DNA of 64,000 nucleotides from Shimwellia blattae DSM 4481 = NBRC 105725. GTDB taxonomy: Bacteria; Pseudomonadota; Gammaproteobacteria; Enterobacterales; Enterobacteriaceae. Of this stretch, positions 33,477-43,019 are shown one piece after another. Position numbers and translations under genes: made by a program. Positions within the stretch are counted from its first letter, which is position 1; each line of letters opens with the position of its first letter. The stretch spans positions 2,852,001-2,916,000 of the forward strand of contig NC_017910.1 in NCBI RefSeq assembly GCF_000262305.1, written 5' to 3'. The notes below the pieces were generated by a model that had not been told where the DNA came from, did no database searches, and saw only the letters and a program-made list of their open reading frames with translations.

Positions 33477-34790
33477 ATGTTTGAGAAAAAAACAGACTCG
33501 TTATGGCCGCGTTTTATCCTGGCGGTACAAGAAGAAGTGAAACCGGCACTGGGCTGTACCGAGCCCATCGCCCTGGCCCTGGCCGCCGCCACGGCAGCCG
33601 CCGAGCTCAGCGGCCCGGTAGACCGCGTTGATGCCTGGGTCTCCCCGAATCTGATGAAAAACGGCATGGGCGTCACCGTGCCGGGCACCGGAATGGTGGG
33701 GCTGCCGATAGCCGCCGCCCTGGGTGCCCTGGGCGGGGATCCCGGTGCCGGGCTGGAGGTGCTGAAAGGCGCCACCGCCCCAGCCATTGCCGCGGCCAAA
33801 GCGCTGCTGGAGGCCGGAAAGGTCCGGGTGATGTTGCAGGAGCCCTGCGACGATATTCTGTACTCCCGGGCCAGAGTCTACAGCGGTGACAGCTGGGCCA
33901 GTGTCACCATTGTGGGGGGGCACACCCATATTGTGCACCGGGAAACCCACCTGGGGGTCCAGTACACCCGGGACAGCGCGCACCCGGCAGCCGGGGCGGA
34001 ATCCCCCCTTGAGGTGATGGCGCAGGCGTCCCTGGCGGATATTGTCAACTTTACTGAGCAGGTGCCCTTCGCGGATATCCGCTTTATTCTCGATGCAGCG
34101 CGGCTCAATGGCGAGCTCTCCCGCGAGGGCATGAGCGGGCGCTGGGGGCTGCATATTGGTGCCACCCTGGCGCGCCAGCGCGCAAAAGGGCTGATGGCTG
34201 ACGATCTCTCCAGCGCGATTGTTATCCGCACCAGTGCCGCCTCCGATGCCCGGATGGGCGGTGCCACCCTGCCCGCCATGAGCAACTCCGGCTCCGGGAA
34301 TCAGGGCATTACCGCCACCGTGCCGGTGATGGTGGTGGCTGAACATGTGGCGGCCGACGAGGAGCGCCTGGCCCGGGCGCTGATGCTCTCGCACCTGAGC
34401 GCTATCTATATTCATTATCAGCTGCCCAGGCTCTCGGCGCTGTGTGCCGCCACCACCGCCGCCATGGGGGCCGCCGCCGGTATGGCCTGGCTGATGGATG
34501 GCCGCTACAACACCATCGCGATGGCTATCAGCAGTATGATTGGCGATGTCAGCGGCATGATTTGTGACGGCGCCTCAAACAGCTGCGCCATGAAGGTCTC
34601 AACCAGTGCGGCCACCGCCTGGAAAGCGGTGCTGATGGCCCTGGACGATACGGCCGTTACCGGCCATGAGGGGATTGTTGACCATAATGTGGAGCAGTCG
34701 ATAACCAATCTGTGTGCCCTTGCCAGCCATGCTATGCAGCACACTGACCGGCAGATCATTTCGATTATGGCCAGCAAAGCGCACCGCTAA
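33477..34790 (+). CDS. cyuA: L-cysteine desulfidase CyuA (YhaM)
   Basis: This 437-residue enzyme breaks cysteine down to pyruvate, ammonia and sulfide in the cytoplasm and uses a 4Fe-4S cluster rather than PLP. The conserved motifs are LGCTEPIALALA near 22, GTGMVGLPIAAALGALGG near 75 and ICDGASNSCAMKVS near the C-terminus, where Cys residues ligate the cluster. The start at 33477 is chosen by homology; the longer frame runs into cyuP. It forms an operon with cyuP. Confidence 0.93.
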   Translation: MFEKKTDSLWPRFILAVQEEVKPALGCTEPIALALAAATAAAELSGPVDRVDAWVSPNLMKNGMGVTVPGTGMVGLPIAAALGALGGDPGAGLEVLKGATAPAIAAAKALLEAGKVRVMLQEPCDDILYSRARVYSGDSWASVTIVGGHTHIVHRETHLGVQYTRDSAHPAAGAESPLEVMAQASLADIVNFTEQVPFADIRFILDAARLNGELSREGMSGRWGLHIGATLARQRAKGLMADDLSSAIVIRTSAASDARMGGATLPAMSNSGSGNQGITATVPVMVVAEHVAADEERLARALMLSHLSAIYIHYQLPRLSALCAATTAAMGAAAGMAWLMDGRYNTIAMAISSMIGDVSGMICDGASNSCAMKVSTSAATAWKAVLMALDDTAVTGHEGIVDHNVEQSITNLCALASHAMQHTDRQIISIMASKAHR

Positions 34791-34797
34791 GCCCGGG

Positions 34798-34830
34798 TGA
34801 CCCGCCAGGCCGTGACTGCCGGGCGGGTCA
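34798..34830. terminator. Hairpin between cyuA and the YejM-like gene
   Basis: TGACCCGCC and GGCGGGTCA make a perfect 9-base stem between two convergent genes. There is no clear T tract on either strand. Confidence 0.55.
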
Positions 34831-34834
34831 GTGG

Positions 34835-36691
34835 TTAGCGGAAGAAGCGCGACATCTCTTCAATAGCACCACTGAGCGCCTCCCGGCTGGCGGGGCGGTT
34901 CAGCGGCTGTAAATCCGGTGCCAGTGTGGTCTGCATCCCGTCCGGGGTGATAACGTCCAGCTCGTCCGGGGAGACTATCGCATAGTTGTAGTAGCTGCCG
35001 ACAATCAGATGGCGCGGCGCGGCTGGCGGCGTAAACAGATCCTGCCCGACACTGTAATCACGGGCCGGAGTACTCACCCCCAGGGCCCGGGTCATCAGGG
35101 TGGGAACAATATCCATATGCGACGTGCGGTACGCTACCTTCTGTGGTGCCATGCCCGGCCAGCGGATAAACAGCGGCACATGCACCTGCGCCGGGCTGAA
35201 ATTACTGCCGTGGCCCCAGTAGTTACGGTGGTTGTCGTTAAACTCTTCCCCGTGGTCCGTGGTGATAACCACAATGGTGTTCTCTTCCAGCCCCTGGCGG
35301 GCCAGGCTCTCCAGCACTTCGCCGATCAGTTTATCGTCGTAGCGCAGCACGTTGCGGTAGCGGTTGTGGTAGGGCTCAGGATCAAACTGGTTGTTCAGCA
35401 TAATGTGGTCTACCCGCTCCCAGTACGGCCGGAACGGGGTGGGCATGGTATCCGGGTGTAAGTCATAACCGTGTACCGCGTCGTAAAACAGGAAGCCAAA
35501 GAACGGACGTTTGCGATCCCGGGTCTCCAGGAAATGGAGAAAATCGTCGGTTATCTGCCGGTCACGGGCCGCCGGGTCCTCCCCCGGGGTGTTGATGGCT
35601 AAATTTTTGATACCGGTAAACACCGTGCGGTCAAAAGGCGGATGGTCAAGGGAGGCGGAGCCATGAACCGAAAACTGGTACTGGTTGTCGGCCAGTTGCT
35701 GCATCAGTACCGGGCGGCGCCCGCTGCTGCGCACGGCGGTAAAATAGGTGGCCGGAATACTGTAGAACAGGCTGAAAATCCCCGCCTGCGTGGAGTTCCC
35801 GCCGCTTTCATGGCGGGTAAAGGTCTGCGCCTTGCGGGCAAACTGCATAATATGCGGGGTGGTTGCCGCCGCGGCGTCATCAAACCGCCAGGCGTCAATC
35901 ATCAGAAACACGATGTTGGGCGGTGTCTGTGGGGGTGTGGCGCTCAGCCCGGTCAGCGGGTAGTGAAAATGGCCACGGGGAATGTTGTCCAGTTTTTCCG
36001 CCTCCTGGCGTCTCGCCTCGATACGGGCGGCATCCACCAGCCCCCAGCGGATCAGGGTGCTTTTCGCCGTGAGCGGATAATAGAGCGGGAAGGTGTCGCT
36101 ATAGTTGGGGATCACCCGCTGGTAGTTCGCCTCCTGCCAGGCGTGGATCCCCTGGCTTGCCACCAGCGCCAGCAGTACAGCCCCATAGCCCGCGGCCAGA
36201 TAGCGCCGGGTAAACCGTGACCGGGCCGCCAGCCAGCCGGCCCCCAGCAGCACCAGCGTCAGTACGGCTACTGTCAGCATGGCGATAAGCCAGGTCAGCC
36301 AGGAGAACTCAATGGTGTCGCCGCCCTGGAAAAACAGCGTGAGCACCACCCCGTTAAGGTGAAAGCGGTACTGATCAAAGACCCGGGTATCCACCACCAG
36401 CAGCACGGCAATCGCCAGGCTCAGGGCCCCGCAGATCACGCGCCCTGCCCCGCGCGGTAACACTGCCAGGGGGAGTGTGACAATCATGCCCGCAATCGCA
36501 AACAGGCCAAACCAGCCTGCCTGGGTCAGCACCAGGTACAGGGCCGCCAGCCAGTCCCCTTTCGGGATAATAAACCACGGCCAGTAGCCCAGCCCCAGCA
36601 GCATAAACAGCCCGCCCGCCAGCAGCCAGTAGCGTAATGCCCAGCGCTGATTAGCACAGATACGGTTCAGAAAGGGGGAATTCAATATCAT
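34835..36691 (-). CDS. YejM/PbgA-like inner-membrane sulfatase-fold protein (DUF3413)
   Basis: This 618-residue protein has five N-terminal membrane helices (DUF3413) and a C-terminal alkaline-phosphatase/sulfatase-fold domain, as in YejM (PbgA), the regulator of LpxC and cardiolipin handling. Unlike PbgA, its metal site looks intact: Asp in FLMIDAWRFDD, nucleophile Thr in GNSTQAGIF, and TTDHGEEFND with WGHG further on. That suggests a catalytic phosphatase or phosphoglycerol/phosphoethanolamine transferase rather than a sensor. It is therefore a paralog, not the essential yejM, which normally lies elsewhere. It stands alone between convergent cyuA and an AT-rich gap. Confidence 0.78.
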   Translation of the reverse strand: MILNSPFLNRICANQRWALRYWLLAGGLFMLLGLGYWPWFIIPKGDWLAALYLVLTQAGWFGLFAIAGMIVTLPLAVLPRGAGRVICGALSLAIAVLLVVDTRVFDQYRFHLNGVVLTLFFQGGDTIEFSWLTWLIAMLTVAVLTLVLLGAGWLAARSRFTRRYLAAGYGAVLLALVASQGIHAWQEANYQRVIPNYSDTFPLYYPLTAKSTLIRWGLVDAARIEARRQEAEKLDNIPRGHFHYPLTGLSATPPQTPPNIVFLMIDAWRFDDAAAATTPHIMQFARKAQTFTRHESGGNSTQAGIFSLFYSIPATYFTAVRSSGRRPVLMQQLADNQYQFSVHGSASLDHPPFDRTVFTGIKNLAINTPGEDPAARDRQITDDFLHFLETRDRKRPFFGFLFYDAVHGYDLHPDTMPTPFRPYWERVDHIMLNNQFDPEPYHNRYRNVLRYDDKLIGEVLESLARQGLEENTIVVITTDHGEEFNDNHRNYWGHGSNFSPAQVHVPLFIRWPGMAPQKVAYRTSHMDIVPTLMTRALGVSTPARDYSVGQDLFTPPAAPRHLIVGSYYNYAIVSPDELDVITPDGMQTTLAPDLQPLNRPASREALSGAIEEMSRFFR

Positions 36692-36834
36692 AATAGCTCA
36701 GTACAGCGCACTTGATTACAAACTAATAATTTCAACCAAGATAATTGTTAGTCTAAATATTTTCCAGAAAATAATATCTATCAATAATATCAGGCGGCAG
36801 GAAGCAGCCCCGGCAAATGCCGGGGCGGGTGGTG

Positions 36835-38094
36835 TCAGACAAGGGCGTACAGCAGGGCAGATACCGTAGCGATACCGCTCAGCATCACGAGCAGCGCGGT
36901 TACCCCACGCAGTGCTTTGAGCGATTCGCGGGTAAAAATCAGCCAGGTGGGGATAATAAACAGGAAGATGGCAATCAGCGGGCCACAGAGGGTCTCAATC
37001 ATGCTGATCACATCCGGGTTGAGGTAGGTCACAACCGCTGTCACCATAAACATCAGCACCGATACCACCAGCTTCAGGCGCTTCATCCGGCCTGCACTCC
37101 GGATACCAAACATGTCGGCCGCCAGCACATAGAATGTTTCCGCCACCGGCATCGACACCCCGAGGAAGGACTTCACCATACCGACAATGGCAATAAAGGG
37201 CGCCAGATACAGCAGAAAGGCCAGGTGCCCGCTGCCGCCAGTCACCGAAAGCACATTCAGGTTTTGCGCCTTCGCCATGACAAAGGTTTCCCGTGGCGTG
37301 CTCAGTATGCAGCTCAGTACGAAGAAAATAATGCTGAAGAAAATCAGCCCGTAGGCCCGGCGGATCACCCGTACTGACTGGCTCTCTCCACCGGCGCCCG
37401 GCTCCCGGTACCAGGAAGAGAGCGCCGGGATAAGCGGCGCAGAGCACAGTGAAAAGGCGATAAGCGGCAGTGTCAGCCAGACCCCTTTCACAGACTCACC
37501 CACCGAGACCCCCTGGGTTTGTTGCCAGGCCCGGGTCAGGTTCGCCATGTCCCAGGCGGGGATTTGCGACACCGCAATCAGAATGATGGCCAGGGCAAAA
37601 GGCAGTGCCAGCGCGCTCATGGTGTTGACCACTTTGTCCCGCCCTTTGCTGAGCACCAGATGCAGCAACACCAGGACAACCAGTGTCAGCGTGCCGCGGT
37701 TAATGCCGGTAATATGCAGGCGATCGGACAAAAAATGGCTCAGGGCATTCACCAGCGAAACCGCATAAATCAGCGTGACCGGGTAGTGAGCCACACAGAA
37801 AAACAGCTTCATGGCCTGGCGCCCTTTGGGGCCAAAGAAGGCACCAAACAGCGGCAGTGTGTGGTCCTGGGTCTGGGTGTCGCGCATAAATACCCGGCAG
37901 ATCAGGACATGGGGCACCAGCGACAGCGGAAAGCCGAGTAGGAGTAGCAGGATAAACACCAGCGGACCGCGCGTACCGATTTCCACCGGTAGGAATAGCG
38001 TGCCTGCACCAACAGTCGCGCCATACACACCCATCATCCAGATGGTATCCCTGGTCGTCCATTTCGGACGTTGTATCTCATTTATCCTGGTCAT
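36835..38094 (-). CDS. HAAAP-family amino acid transporter, SdaC/YqeG-like
   Basis: This 419-residue protein has 11 predicted membrane helices and the HAAAP opening DTIWMMGVYGATVGAGTLFLPVEIG. It resembles E. coli SdaC, TdcC and YqeG, which import serine or threonine with protons. There is no adjacent deaminase gene to fix the substrate. An AAGAG ribosome site lies before the ATG. It stands as a single gene. Confidence 0.83.
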   Translation of the reverse strand: MTRINEIQRPKWTTRDTIWMMGVYGATVGAGTLFLPVEIGTRGPLVFILLLLLGFPLSLVPHVLICRVFMRDTQTQDHTLPLFGAFFGPKGRQAMKLFFCVAHYPVTLIYAVSLVNALSHFLSDRLHITGINRGTLTLVVLVLLHLVLSKGRDKVVNTMSALALPFALAIILIAVSQIPAWDMANLTRAWQQTQGVSVGESVKGVWLTLPLIAFSLCSAPLIPALSSWYREPGAGGESQSVRVIRRAYGLIFFSIIFFVLSCILSTPRETFVMAKAQNLNVLSVTGGSGHLAFLLYLAPFIAIVGMVKSFLGVSMPVAETFYVLAADMFGIRSAGRMKRLKLVVSVLMFMVTAVVTYLNPDVISMIETLCGPLIAIFLFIIPTWLIFTRESLKALRGVTALLVMLSGIATVSALLYALV

Positions 38095-38288
38095 AATACT
38101 CTTTATATGGGTTCGTCAGTGACGAACGGGAAGCGAAAAATACCGGAGTGGTTAATACGAGGGTAAGAGGAATGAATCGCTATTATTATGAGTAAGCCTT
38201 AAAGTACCACAGCATTCTACTAATAACCTACGTTACCAGCAAACTGTTCTGGTACTCCGTACACCCATATTAACCATAAACAACTCAC

Positions 38289-38430
38289 CTACCGGCGTGG
38301 CGCTGGCTTCTTCCACTGGTAGGCTGGCCCACTTATCATGGTGTGATACCTGCTGGCCCGGGCGATGCCGTCCATTACATCCCGTTCAATAGCCCGCTGT
38401 TCTGCCGGACTGAGCTGGTGGCTGTCATGC
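38289..38430 (-). pseudogene. Short unrecognised reading-frame remnant
   Basis: A minus-strand stretch ending in TAA-side coordinates 38289 encodes about 45 residues (LSPAEQRAIERDVMDGIARASR then a short basic tail). It is out of frame with the integrase fragment and lacks its own start. It may be the C-terminus of another gene of the same lost element. I do not recognise the family. Confidence 0.3.
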
Positions 38431-38565
38431 TCCGGAAAGCATGACAGCCGGATAAACGCCAAATACAACACGCTTCTCTTTGCCTCCAACACGGTACTTT
38501 AAACGCCAGCTTTTAGTGCCATTGGGGAAAATCTCAAGATACATGCCCCCAGCAATGCCCCCATT
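38425..38565 (-). pseudogene. P4-type phage/island integrase, N-terminal fragment
   Basis: The minus strand encodes GGMYLEIFPNGTKSWRLKYR followed by VGGKEKRVVFGVYPAV, the arm-type DNA-binding start of P4-family tyrosine integrases (DUF4102), and then hits TGA at 38425-38427. The Gly-Gly-Ile-Ala-Gly-Gly before it looks like a small local duplication. The catalytic domain is missing. It begins about 110 bases from the 3' end of argU, where such integrases normally sit. Confidence 0.75.
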
Positions 38566-38676
38566 CAGGTGTTGATTTCAATAGACCGTAGTAGGCGTTG
38601 AGATAATAGAATTTATGAAAATAGCTTGTGGTACAGGGGTTTTGTAGACGCTGATGGACGACAGGGGAAGTAAGGA

Positions 38677-38753
<77 letters not shown>

Positions 38754-38957
38754 GTAACTCTCAGAAACTCCGGCACAAAGGATACCACGCGGAGCGGATT
38801 GGGATTATACGGAGCAAGGCACGCCAGTCAATGGCTTTTCAGTCAGATGCGGAACAATTGTACGTAACCTTACAAACATAACTGACAGCGCCGCTGGCTT
38901 CTGACACAATAGTCACATCCCCTTTTCTTCTCTATGACAGATGGAATCCTCTCTCTG

Positions 38958-39824
38958 ATGGCAGCAAAGATTATTGACGGTAAAACGATTGCGCAGCAGG
39001 TCCGCTCTGAGGTTGCTGAAAAAGTGCGGGCGCGTGTTGCGGCCGGAAAACGCGCCCCTGGCCTGGCCGTTATCCTGGTCGGGGAAAACCCCGCCTCCCA
39101 GATTTATGTCGGCAGCAAACGTAAAGCCTGTGAAGAAGTGGGGTTCGTCTCCCGCTCTTATGACCTTCCGGATACCACCAGCGAAGCTGAGCTGCTGGCA
39201 CTGATCGATACCCTGAACGCCGATACCACCATCGACGGGATCCTGGTTCAGCTGCCGCTGCCCGCCGGTATTGATAATGTCAAAGTGCTTGAGCGTATTG
39301 ATCCGGACAAAGACGTTGATGGCTTCCACCCCTATAACGTCGGCCGCCTGTGCCAGCGCGCGCCGCGCCTGCGCCCCTGCACGCCGCGCGGGATAGTCAC
39401 CCTGCTGGAGCGCTATAACATTGACACCTACGGCCTCAATGCCGTGGTGATTGGCGCTTCCAACATTGTGGGCCGCCCGATGAGCATGGAGCTGTTACTG
39501 GCGGGCTGCACCACCACCGTTACCCACCGCTTTACCAAAAATCTGCGCCACCACGTCGAACATGCCGACTTACTGATCGTGGCCGTGGGTAAACCGGGCT
39601 TTATTCCGGGGGAGTGGATCAAAGAAGGCGCCATTGTGATTGATGTGGGCATCAATCGCCTGGAAAATGGCAAAGTTGTCGGGGACGTGGTGTTTGAGGA
39701 CGCGGCAGCCCGCGCCTCTTATATTACGCCGGTTCCTGGTGGTGTCGGCCCGATGACGGTCGCCACCCTGATCCAGAACACCCTGCAGGCATGCGAAGAA
39801 TATCACGACATTGAGGAGGCCTGA
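38958..39824 (+). CDS. folD: Methylenetetrahydrofolate dehydrogenase/cyclohydrolase FolD
   Basis: This 288-residue bifunctional enzyme (same length as E. coli) interconverts 5,10-methylene- and 10-formyl-THF with NADP. The active-site motif YVGSKRKACEEVGF with the catalytic Lys (about residue 54-56), QLPLPAGID and the PGGVGPMTVA signature near 260 are all present. The start at 38958 is chosen by homology over an upstream ATG at 38934. ybcJ follows after one base, as in E. coli. Confidence 0.97.
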   Translation: MAAKIIDGKTIAQQVRSEVAEKVRARVAAGKRAPGLAVILVGENPASQIYVGSKRKACEEVGFVSRSYDLPDTTSEAELLALIDTLNADTTIDGILVQLPLPAGIDNVKVLERIDPDKDVDGFHPYNVGRLCQRAPRLRPCTPRGIVTLLERYNIDTYGLNAVVIGASNIVGRPMSMELLLAGCTTTVTHRFTKNLRHHVEHADLLIVAVGKPGFIPGEWIKEGAIVIDVGINRLENGKVVGDVVFEDAAARASYITPVPGGVGPMTVATLIQNTLQACEEYHDIEEA

Positions 39825-39825
39825 G

Positions 39826-40038
39826 ATGGCTACATTTTCTCTGGGTAAACACCCGCACGTAGAACTGTGCGATTTACTGAAACTGGAAGGCTGGAGCGAA
39901 AGCGGTGCCCAGGCAAAAATCGCCATCAGCGAGGGCGAAGTCCAGGTTGATGGCGCAACGGAAACCCGCAAACGCTGCAAAATTGTCGCCGGGCAGACCG
40001 TCACGTTTGCAGGCCAGAGCGTAACCGTGACCGCCTGA
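39826..40038 (+). CDS. ybcJ: S4-domain RNA-binding protein YbcJ
   Basis: This 70-residue protein is nearly identical to E. coli YbcJ and consists of one S4 RNA-binding fold (LCDLLKLEGWSESGAQAKIAI). It is translated from GAGGCCTGAG just after folD. The role is unclear; the E. coli homolog is a predicted RNA-binding protein. A strong terminator follows. Confidence 0.95.
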   Translation: MATFSLGKHPHVELCDLLKLEGWSESGAQAKIAISEGEVQVDGATETRKRCKIVAGQTVTFAGQSVTVTA

Positions 40039-40055
40039 TAAACATCTGACCATAA

Positions 40056-40081
40056 AAAAAGCGGCCACATGGCCGCTTTTT
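40056..40081. terminator. Bidirectional intrinsic terminator, ybcJ / cysS
   Basis: AAAAAGCGGCC and GGCCGCTTTTT form an 11-base stem with T tracts on both strands, between convergent genes. Confidence 0.9.
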
Positions 40082-40093
40082 GACAACTCACCG

Positions 40094-41479
40094 TTACTTA
40101 CGCCGCCAGGTCGTGCCCTGCGGGCCATCTTCCAGCACGATCCCCATCTCATTTAACCGGTCGCGGGCCGCATCTGCCGCCGCCCAGTCTTTGGCTTTAC
40201 GGGCATCCAGACGCTGCTGGATCAGGGCTTCAATCTCAGCCACTTCCCCGTCGTCGGCCTGGGCTCCGCTTTGCAGGAATGCCTCCGGCTCCTGCTCCAG
40301 CAGCCCCAGTACACTGGCCAGCTTACGCATATGGGCCGCCATCTGGTTAGCCTGTGCCATGTCTTCTGCCTTCAGGCGGTTCACTTCCCGGGCCATATCG
40401 AACAGTACCGAATAGGCCTCCGGCGTATTGAAATCATCGTCCATCGCCTCACGGAAGCGGGCTTCGAACGCCTCGCCGCCTGCCGGTGCTGCCTCTTTAT
40501 CTGTACCGCGCAGCGCGGTGTAGAGGCGCTCCAGCGCCGAGCGCGCCTGTTTCAGGTTCTCTTCGCTGTAGTTGAGCTGGCTGCGGTAGTGGCCGGACAT
40601 CAGGAAATAGCGGATGGTCTCGGCATCGTAATATTTCAGCACGTCACGCACGGTGAAAAAGTTGCCCAGGGATTTGGACATCTTCTCCCGGTCCACCATC
40701 ACCATGCCGGAGTGCATCCAGTAGTTGACGTACTCGCCGCCGTGGGCGCAGGTAGACTGGGCGATTTCGTTTTCATGGTGCGGGAACATCAGATCCGAGC
40801 CGCCGCCGTGAATATCAAAGTGATTGCCCAGCTGTTTGCAGTTCATGGCGGAGCATTCAATATGCCAGCCCGGGCGCCCTTCTCCCCACGGTGATGTCCA
40901 GCTCGGCTCGCCAGGTTTGGACATTTTCCAGAGGACGAAGTCCATCGGGTTGCGCTTAACATCCGCTACCTCTACCCGGGCACCGGCCTGGAGCTGCTCC
41001 AGATCCTGGCGGGAGAGGACACCATAGCCCGGATCGGTCGGCACGGAGAACATCACATCGCCATTGTCCGCCACATAGGCGTGGCCACGGGCAATCAGCT
41101 GTTCGGTGATCTCAATAATTTCGTGAATATGGTGGGTCGCGCGCGGTTCGCTGTCCGGGGGCAGGATATTCAGCGCGGCGAAATCTTTGTGCATTTCACC
41201 GATCATCCGATCCACCAGATCGGTAAAGGCTTCGCCATTCTCACTGGCGCGGCGGATGATTTTGTCGTCAATGTCGGTAATGTTGCGCACATATTTAAGC
41301 CGGTAACCGAGGAAGCGCAGATAGCGGGTCACCACATCAAAAGCGACAAAAGTACGTCCGTGGCCGATATGACAGAGATCGTAAACGGTGATACCACACA
41401 CGTACATGCCAACTTCTCCGGCATGAATGGGTTTAAATTCTTCTTTCTGGCGGCTGAGTGTATTGAAGATTTTTAACAT
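40094..41479 (-). CDS. cysS: Cysteinyl-tRNA synthetase
   Basis: This 461-residue class I synthetase matches the E. coli length. The HIGH motif is HIGHGRT (about 37-43) and the KMSKS motif is EKMSKSLGNF. The zinc-ligand Cys and His (YVCGITVYD, ECSAMNCKQLG, HGGGSDL) are present. The start at 41479 is chosen by homology; the longer frame to 41584 is not. It attaches cysteine to tRNA-Cys in the cytoplasm and lies divergent from ppiB as in E. coli. Confidence 0.97.
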   Translation of the reverse strand: MLKIFNTLSRQKEEFKPIHAGEVGMYVCGITVYDLCHIGHGRTFVAFDVVTRYLRFLGYRLKYVRNITDIDDKIIRRASENGEAFTDLVDRMIGEMHKDFAALNILPPDSEPRATHHIHEIIEITEQLIARGHAYVADNGDVMFSVPTDPGYGVLSRQDLEQLQAGARVEVADVKRNPMDFVLWKMSKPGEPSWTSPWGEGRPGWHIECSAMNCKQLGNHFDIHGGGSDLMFPHHENEIAQSTCAHGGEYVNYWMHSGMVMVDREKMSKSLGNFFTVRDVLKYYDAETIRYFLMSGHYRSQLNYSEENLKQARSALERLYTALRGTDKEAAPAGGEAFEARFREAMDDDFNTPEAYSVLFDMAREVNRLKAEDMAQANQMAAHMRKLASVLGLLEQEPEAFLQSGAQADDGEVAEIEALIQQRLDARKAKDWAAADAARDRLNEMGIVLEDGPQGTTWRRK

Positions 41480-41658
41480 CAGAGTGTTCCGTGTCTGTGT
41501 GTGGTCATAAACAAATTTAAGCGAATATCTTAACCCATAAATCTGTTTCCGGGCCATGTTTTGCAAGATGATCAGGGTGGGCAAGATGTGTTATAAAACC
41601 AGCTACGCTGGCCTGCCATCGCGGGCCCGGGCAATTGTTAACCCAACAGGATGCAAAC

Positions 41659-42153
41659 ATGGTTACTTTTCATACCAACCACGGCGATATCGTCATTAAA
41701 ACTTTCGATAAAGAAGCGCCGATTACCGTTAAAAACTTCCTGGATTACTGCCGCGAAGGTTTTTACAACAACACCATTTTCCACCGTGTGATCAATGGTT
41801 TTATGGTCCAGGGCGGCGGTTTTGAACCGGGAATGAAGCAGAAAGAGACCAAAGACGCTATCCAGAACGAAGCCAACAACGGCCTGAAGAACACCCGCGG
41901 TACGCTGGCAATGGCCCGTACCCAGGCACCGCACTCTGCAACTGCCCAGTTCTTTATCAACGTGGTGGATAACGACTTCCTGAACTTCAGCGGTGAAAGC
42001 CTCCAGGGCTGGGGCTACTGTGTCTTCGCCGAAGTGGTTGAAGGTATGGATGTGGTCGACAAGATCAAAGCGGTTGCGACTGGCCGCAGCGGCATGCACC
42101 AGGATGTGCCTAAAGATGACGTGATCATCGAAAGCGTTACCGTCAGCGAATAA
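41659..42153 (+). CDS. ppiB: Cytoplasmic peptidyl-prolyl isomerase B
   Basis: This 164-residue cyclophilin matches E. coli PpiB in length. The active-site motif FHRVINGFMVQGGGFEPG with catalytic Arg and Phe, and QFFINVVDN, are intact. It speeds cis-trans proline isomerisation during folding. lpxH starts three bases after its stop, as in E. coli. Confidence 0.97.
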   Translation: MVTFHTNHGDIVIKTFDKEAPITVKNFLDYCREGFYNNTIFHRVINGFMVQGGGFEPGMKQKETKDAIQNEANNGLKNTRGTLAMARTQAPHSATAQFFINVVDNDFLNFSGESLQGWGYCVFAEVVEGMDVVDKIKAVATGRSGMHQDVPKDDVIIESVTVSE

Positions 42154-42156
42154 GCT

Positions 42157-42885
42157 GTGTCCACGCTGTTTATCGCAGATTTACATCTGTGTGAAGAAGA
42201 ACCGGCGATCACCGCCGGTTTTCTGCGTTTTCTGGCCGGGCGCGCCCGCAACGCCGATGCGCTCTACATTCTGGGGGATCTGTTTGAAGCCTGGATAGGC
42301 GACGACAACCTCACCCCACTCCACCAGACCATCGCCCGGGCTATTCACGCCCTGGTCAGTAGCGGTGTGCCCTGCTATTTCATCCACGGCAACCGGGATT
42401 TCCTGGTCGGCAGGCGTTTTTCCCGGGAAAGCGGCATGATCCTGCTCCCGGAGGTCCAGCGCCTGAATCTGTATGGCCGGGAGCTGCTTATCATGCACGG
42501 CGACACCCTCTGTACCGACGATACCGGCTACCAGGCATTTCGTAAAAAAGTGCATAACCCGTGGATCCAGCGACTGTTTCTTGCCCTGCCACTGGCCCTG
42601 CGCCGCCGTATTGCCGCGCGCATGCGCGCCAACAGTCAGGCGGCCAACAGCCAGAAGTCCGTTGGGATTATGGACGTCAACCCCGGGGCCGTAGTGGCCG
42701 TGATGGAGCAATACCAGGTGCAGTGGCTGATCCACGGCCATACTCACCGCCCGGCCATCCACACCCTGCAGGCTAACGGCAAACCCGCCTGGCGCGCTGT
42801 GCTGGGGGCCTGGCACCAGGAAGGCTCGCTTATCGAGGTCACCCCGCAGAATACCGAGCTGCAGTTTTTCCCTTTTCAGGTTTAG
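42157..42885 (+). CDS. lpxH: UDP-2,3-diacylglucosamine diphosphatase LpxH
   Basis: This 242-residue metallophosphoesterase starts at GTG (42157), only three bases after ppiB. It removes UMP to give lipid X in lipid A synthesis at the inner membrane. The Mn-ligand motifs are DLHL, GDLFEAW, GNRDF, HGDTLC and GHTH. The start is set by homology, since E. coli LpxH begins at the same residue. Confidence 0.96.
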   Translation: MSTLFIADLHLCEEEPAITAGFLRFLAGRARNADALYILGDLFEAWIGDDNLTPLHQTIARAIHALVSSGVPCYFIHGNRDFLVGRRFSRESGMILLPEVQRLNLYGRELLIMHGDTLCTDDTGYQAFRKKVHNPWIQRLFLALPLALRRRIAARMRANSQAANSQKSVGIMDVNPGAVVAVMEQYQVQWLIHGHTHRPAIHTLQANGKPAWRAVLGAWHQEGSLIEVTPQNTELQFFPFQV

Positions 42886-42918
42886 AGCCATCAGGGCTTT
42901 TTCCCGCTGATCATCGCC

Positions 42919-42934
42919 ACGCAACCGTTTTCCC
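42919..42934. promoter_or_regulatory. PurR operator before purE
   Basis: ACGCAACCGTTTTCCC is nearly identical to the PurR box of the E. coli purEK promoter (ACGCAACCGTTTTCCT). It lies 87-102 bases upstream of purE. Repression by purine-loaded PurR is expected. Confidence 0.9.
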
Positions 42935-43019
42935 TGGCCGTTTTACGTGCTATTCTCATGCTCTCTCAAAACAACGCCCACGTTGTTTTGCTTGCACATC
43001 CACAGGAGTTTTAAGACCC

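Larger units (their letters stand above)
38095..38676. other. Decayed DNA between the transporter gene and argU
   Basis: This 580-base stretch holds no intact gene. 38425-38565 encodes an integrase N-terminal fragment on the minus strand. 38289-38430 encodes another minus-strand open stretch (SPAEQRAIERDVMDG...YQWKKPAPRR) of unknown origin. The rest has no signal I can support. It is a remnant of an element integrated at argU. Confidence 0.6.
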
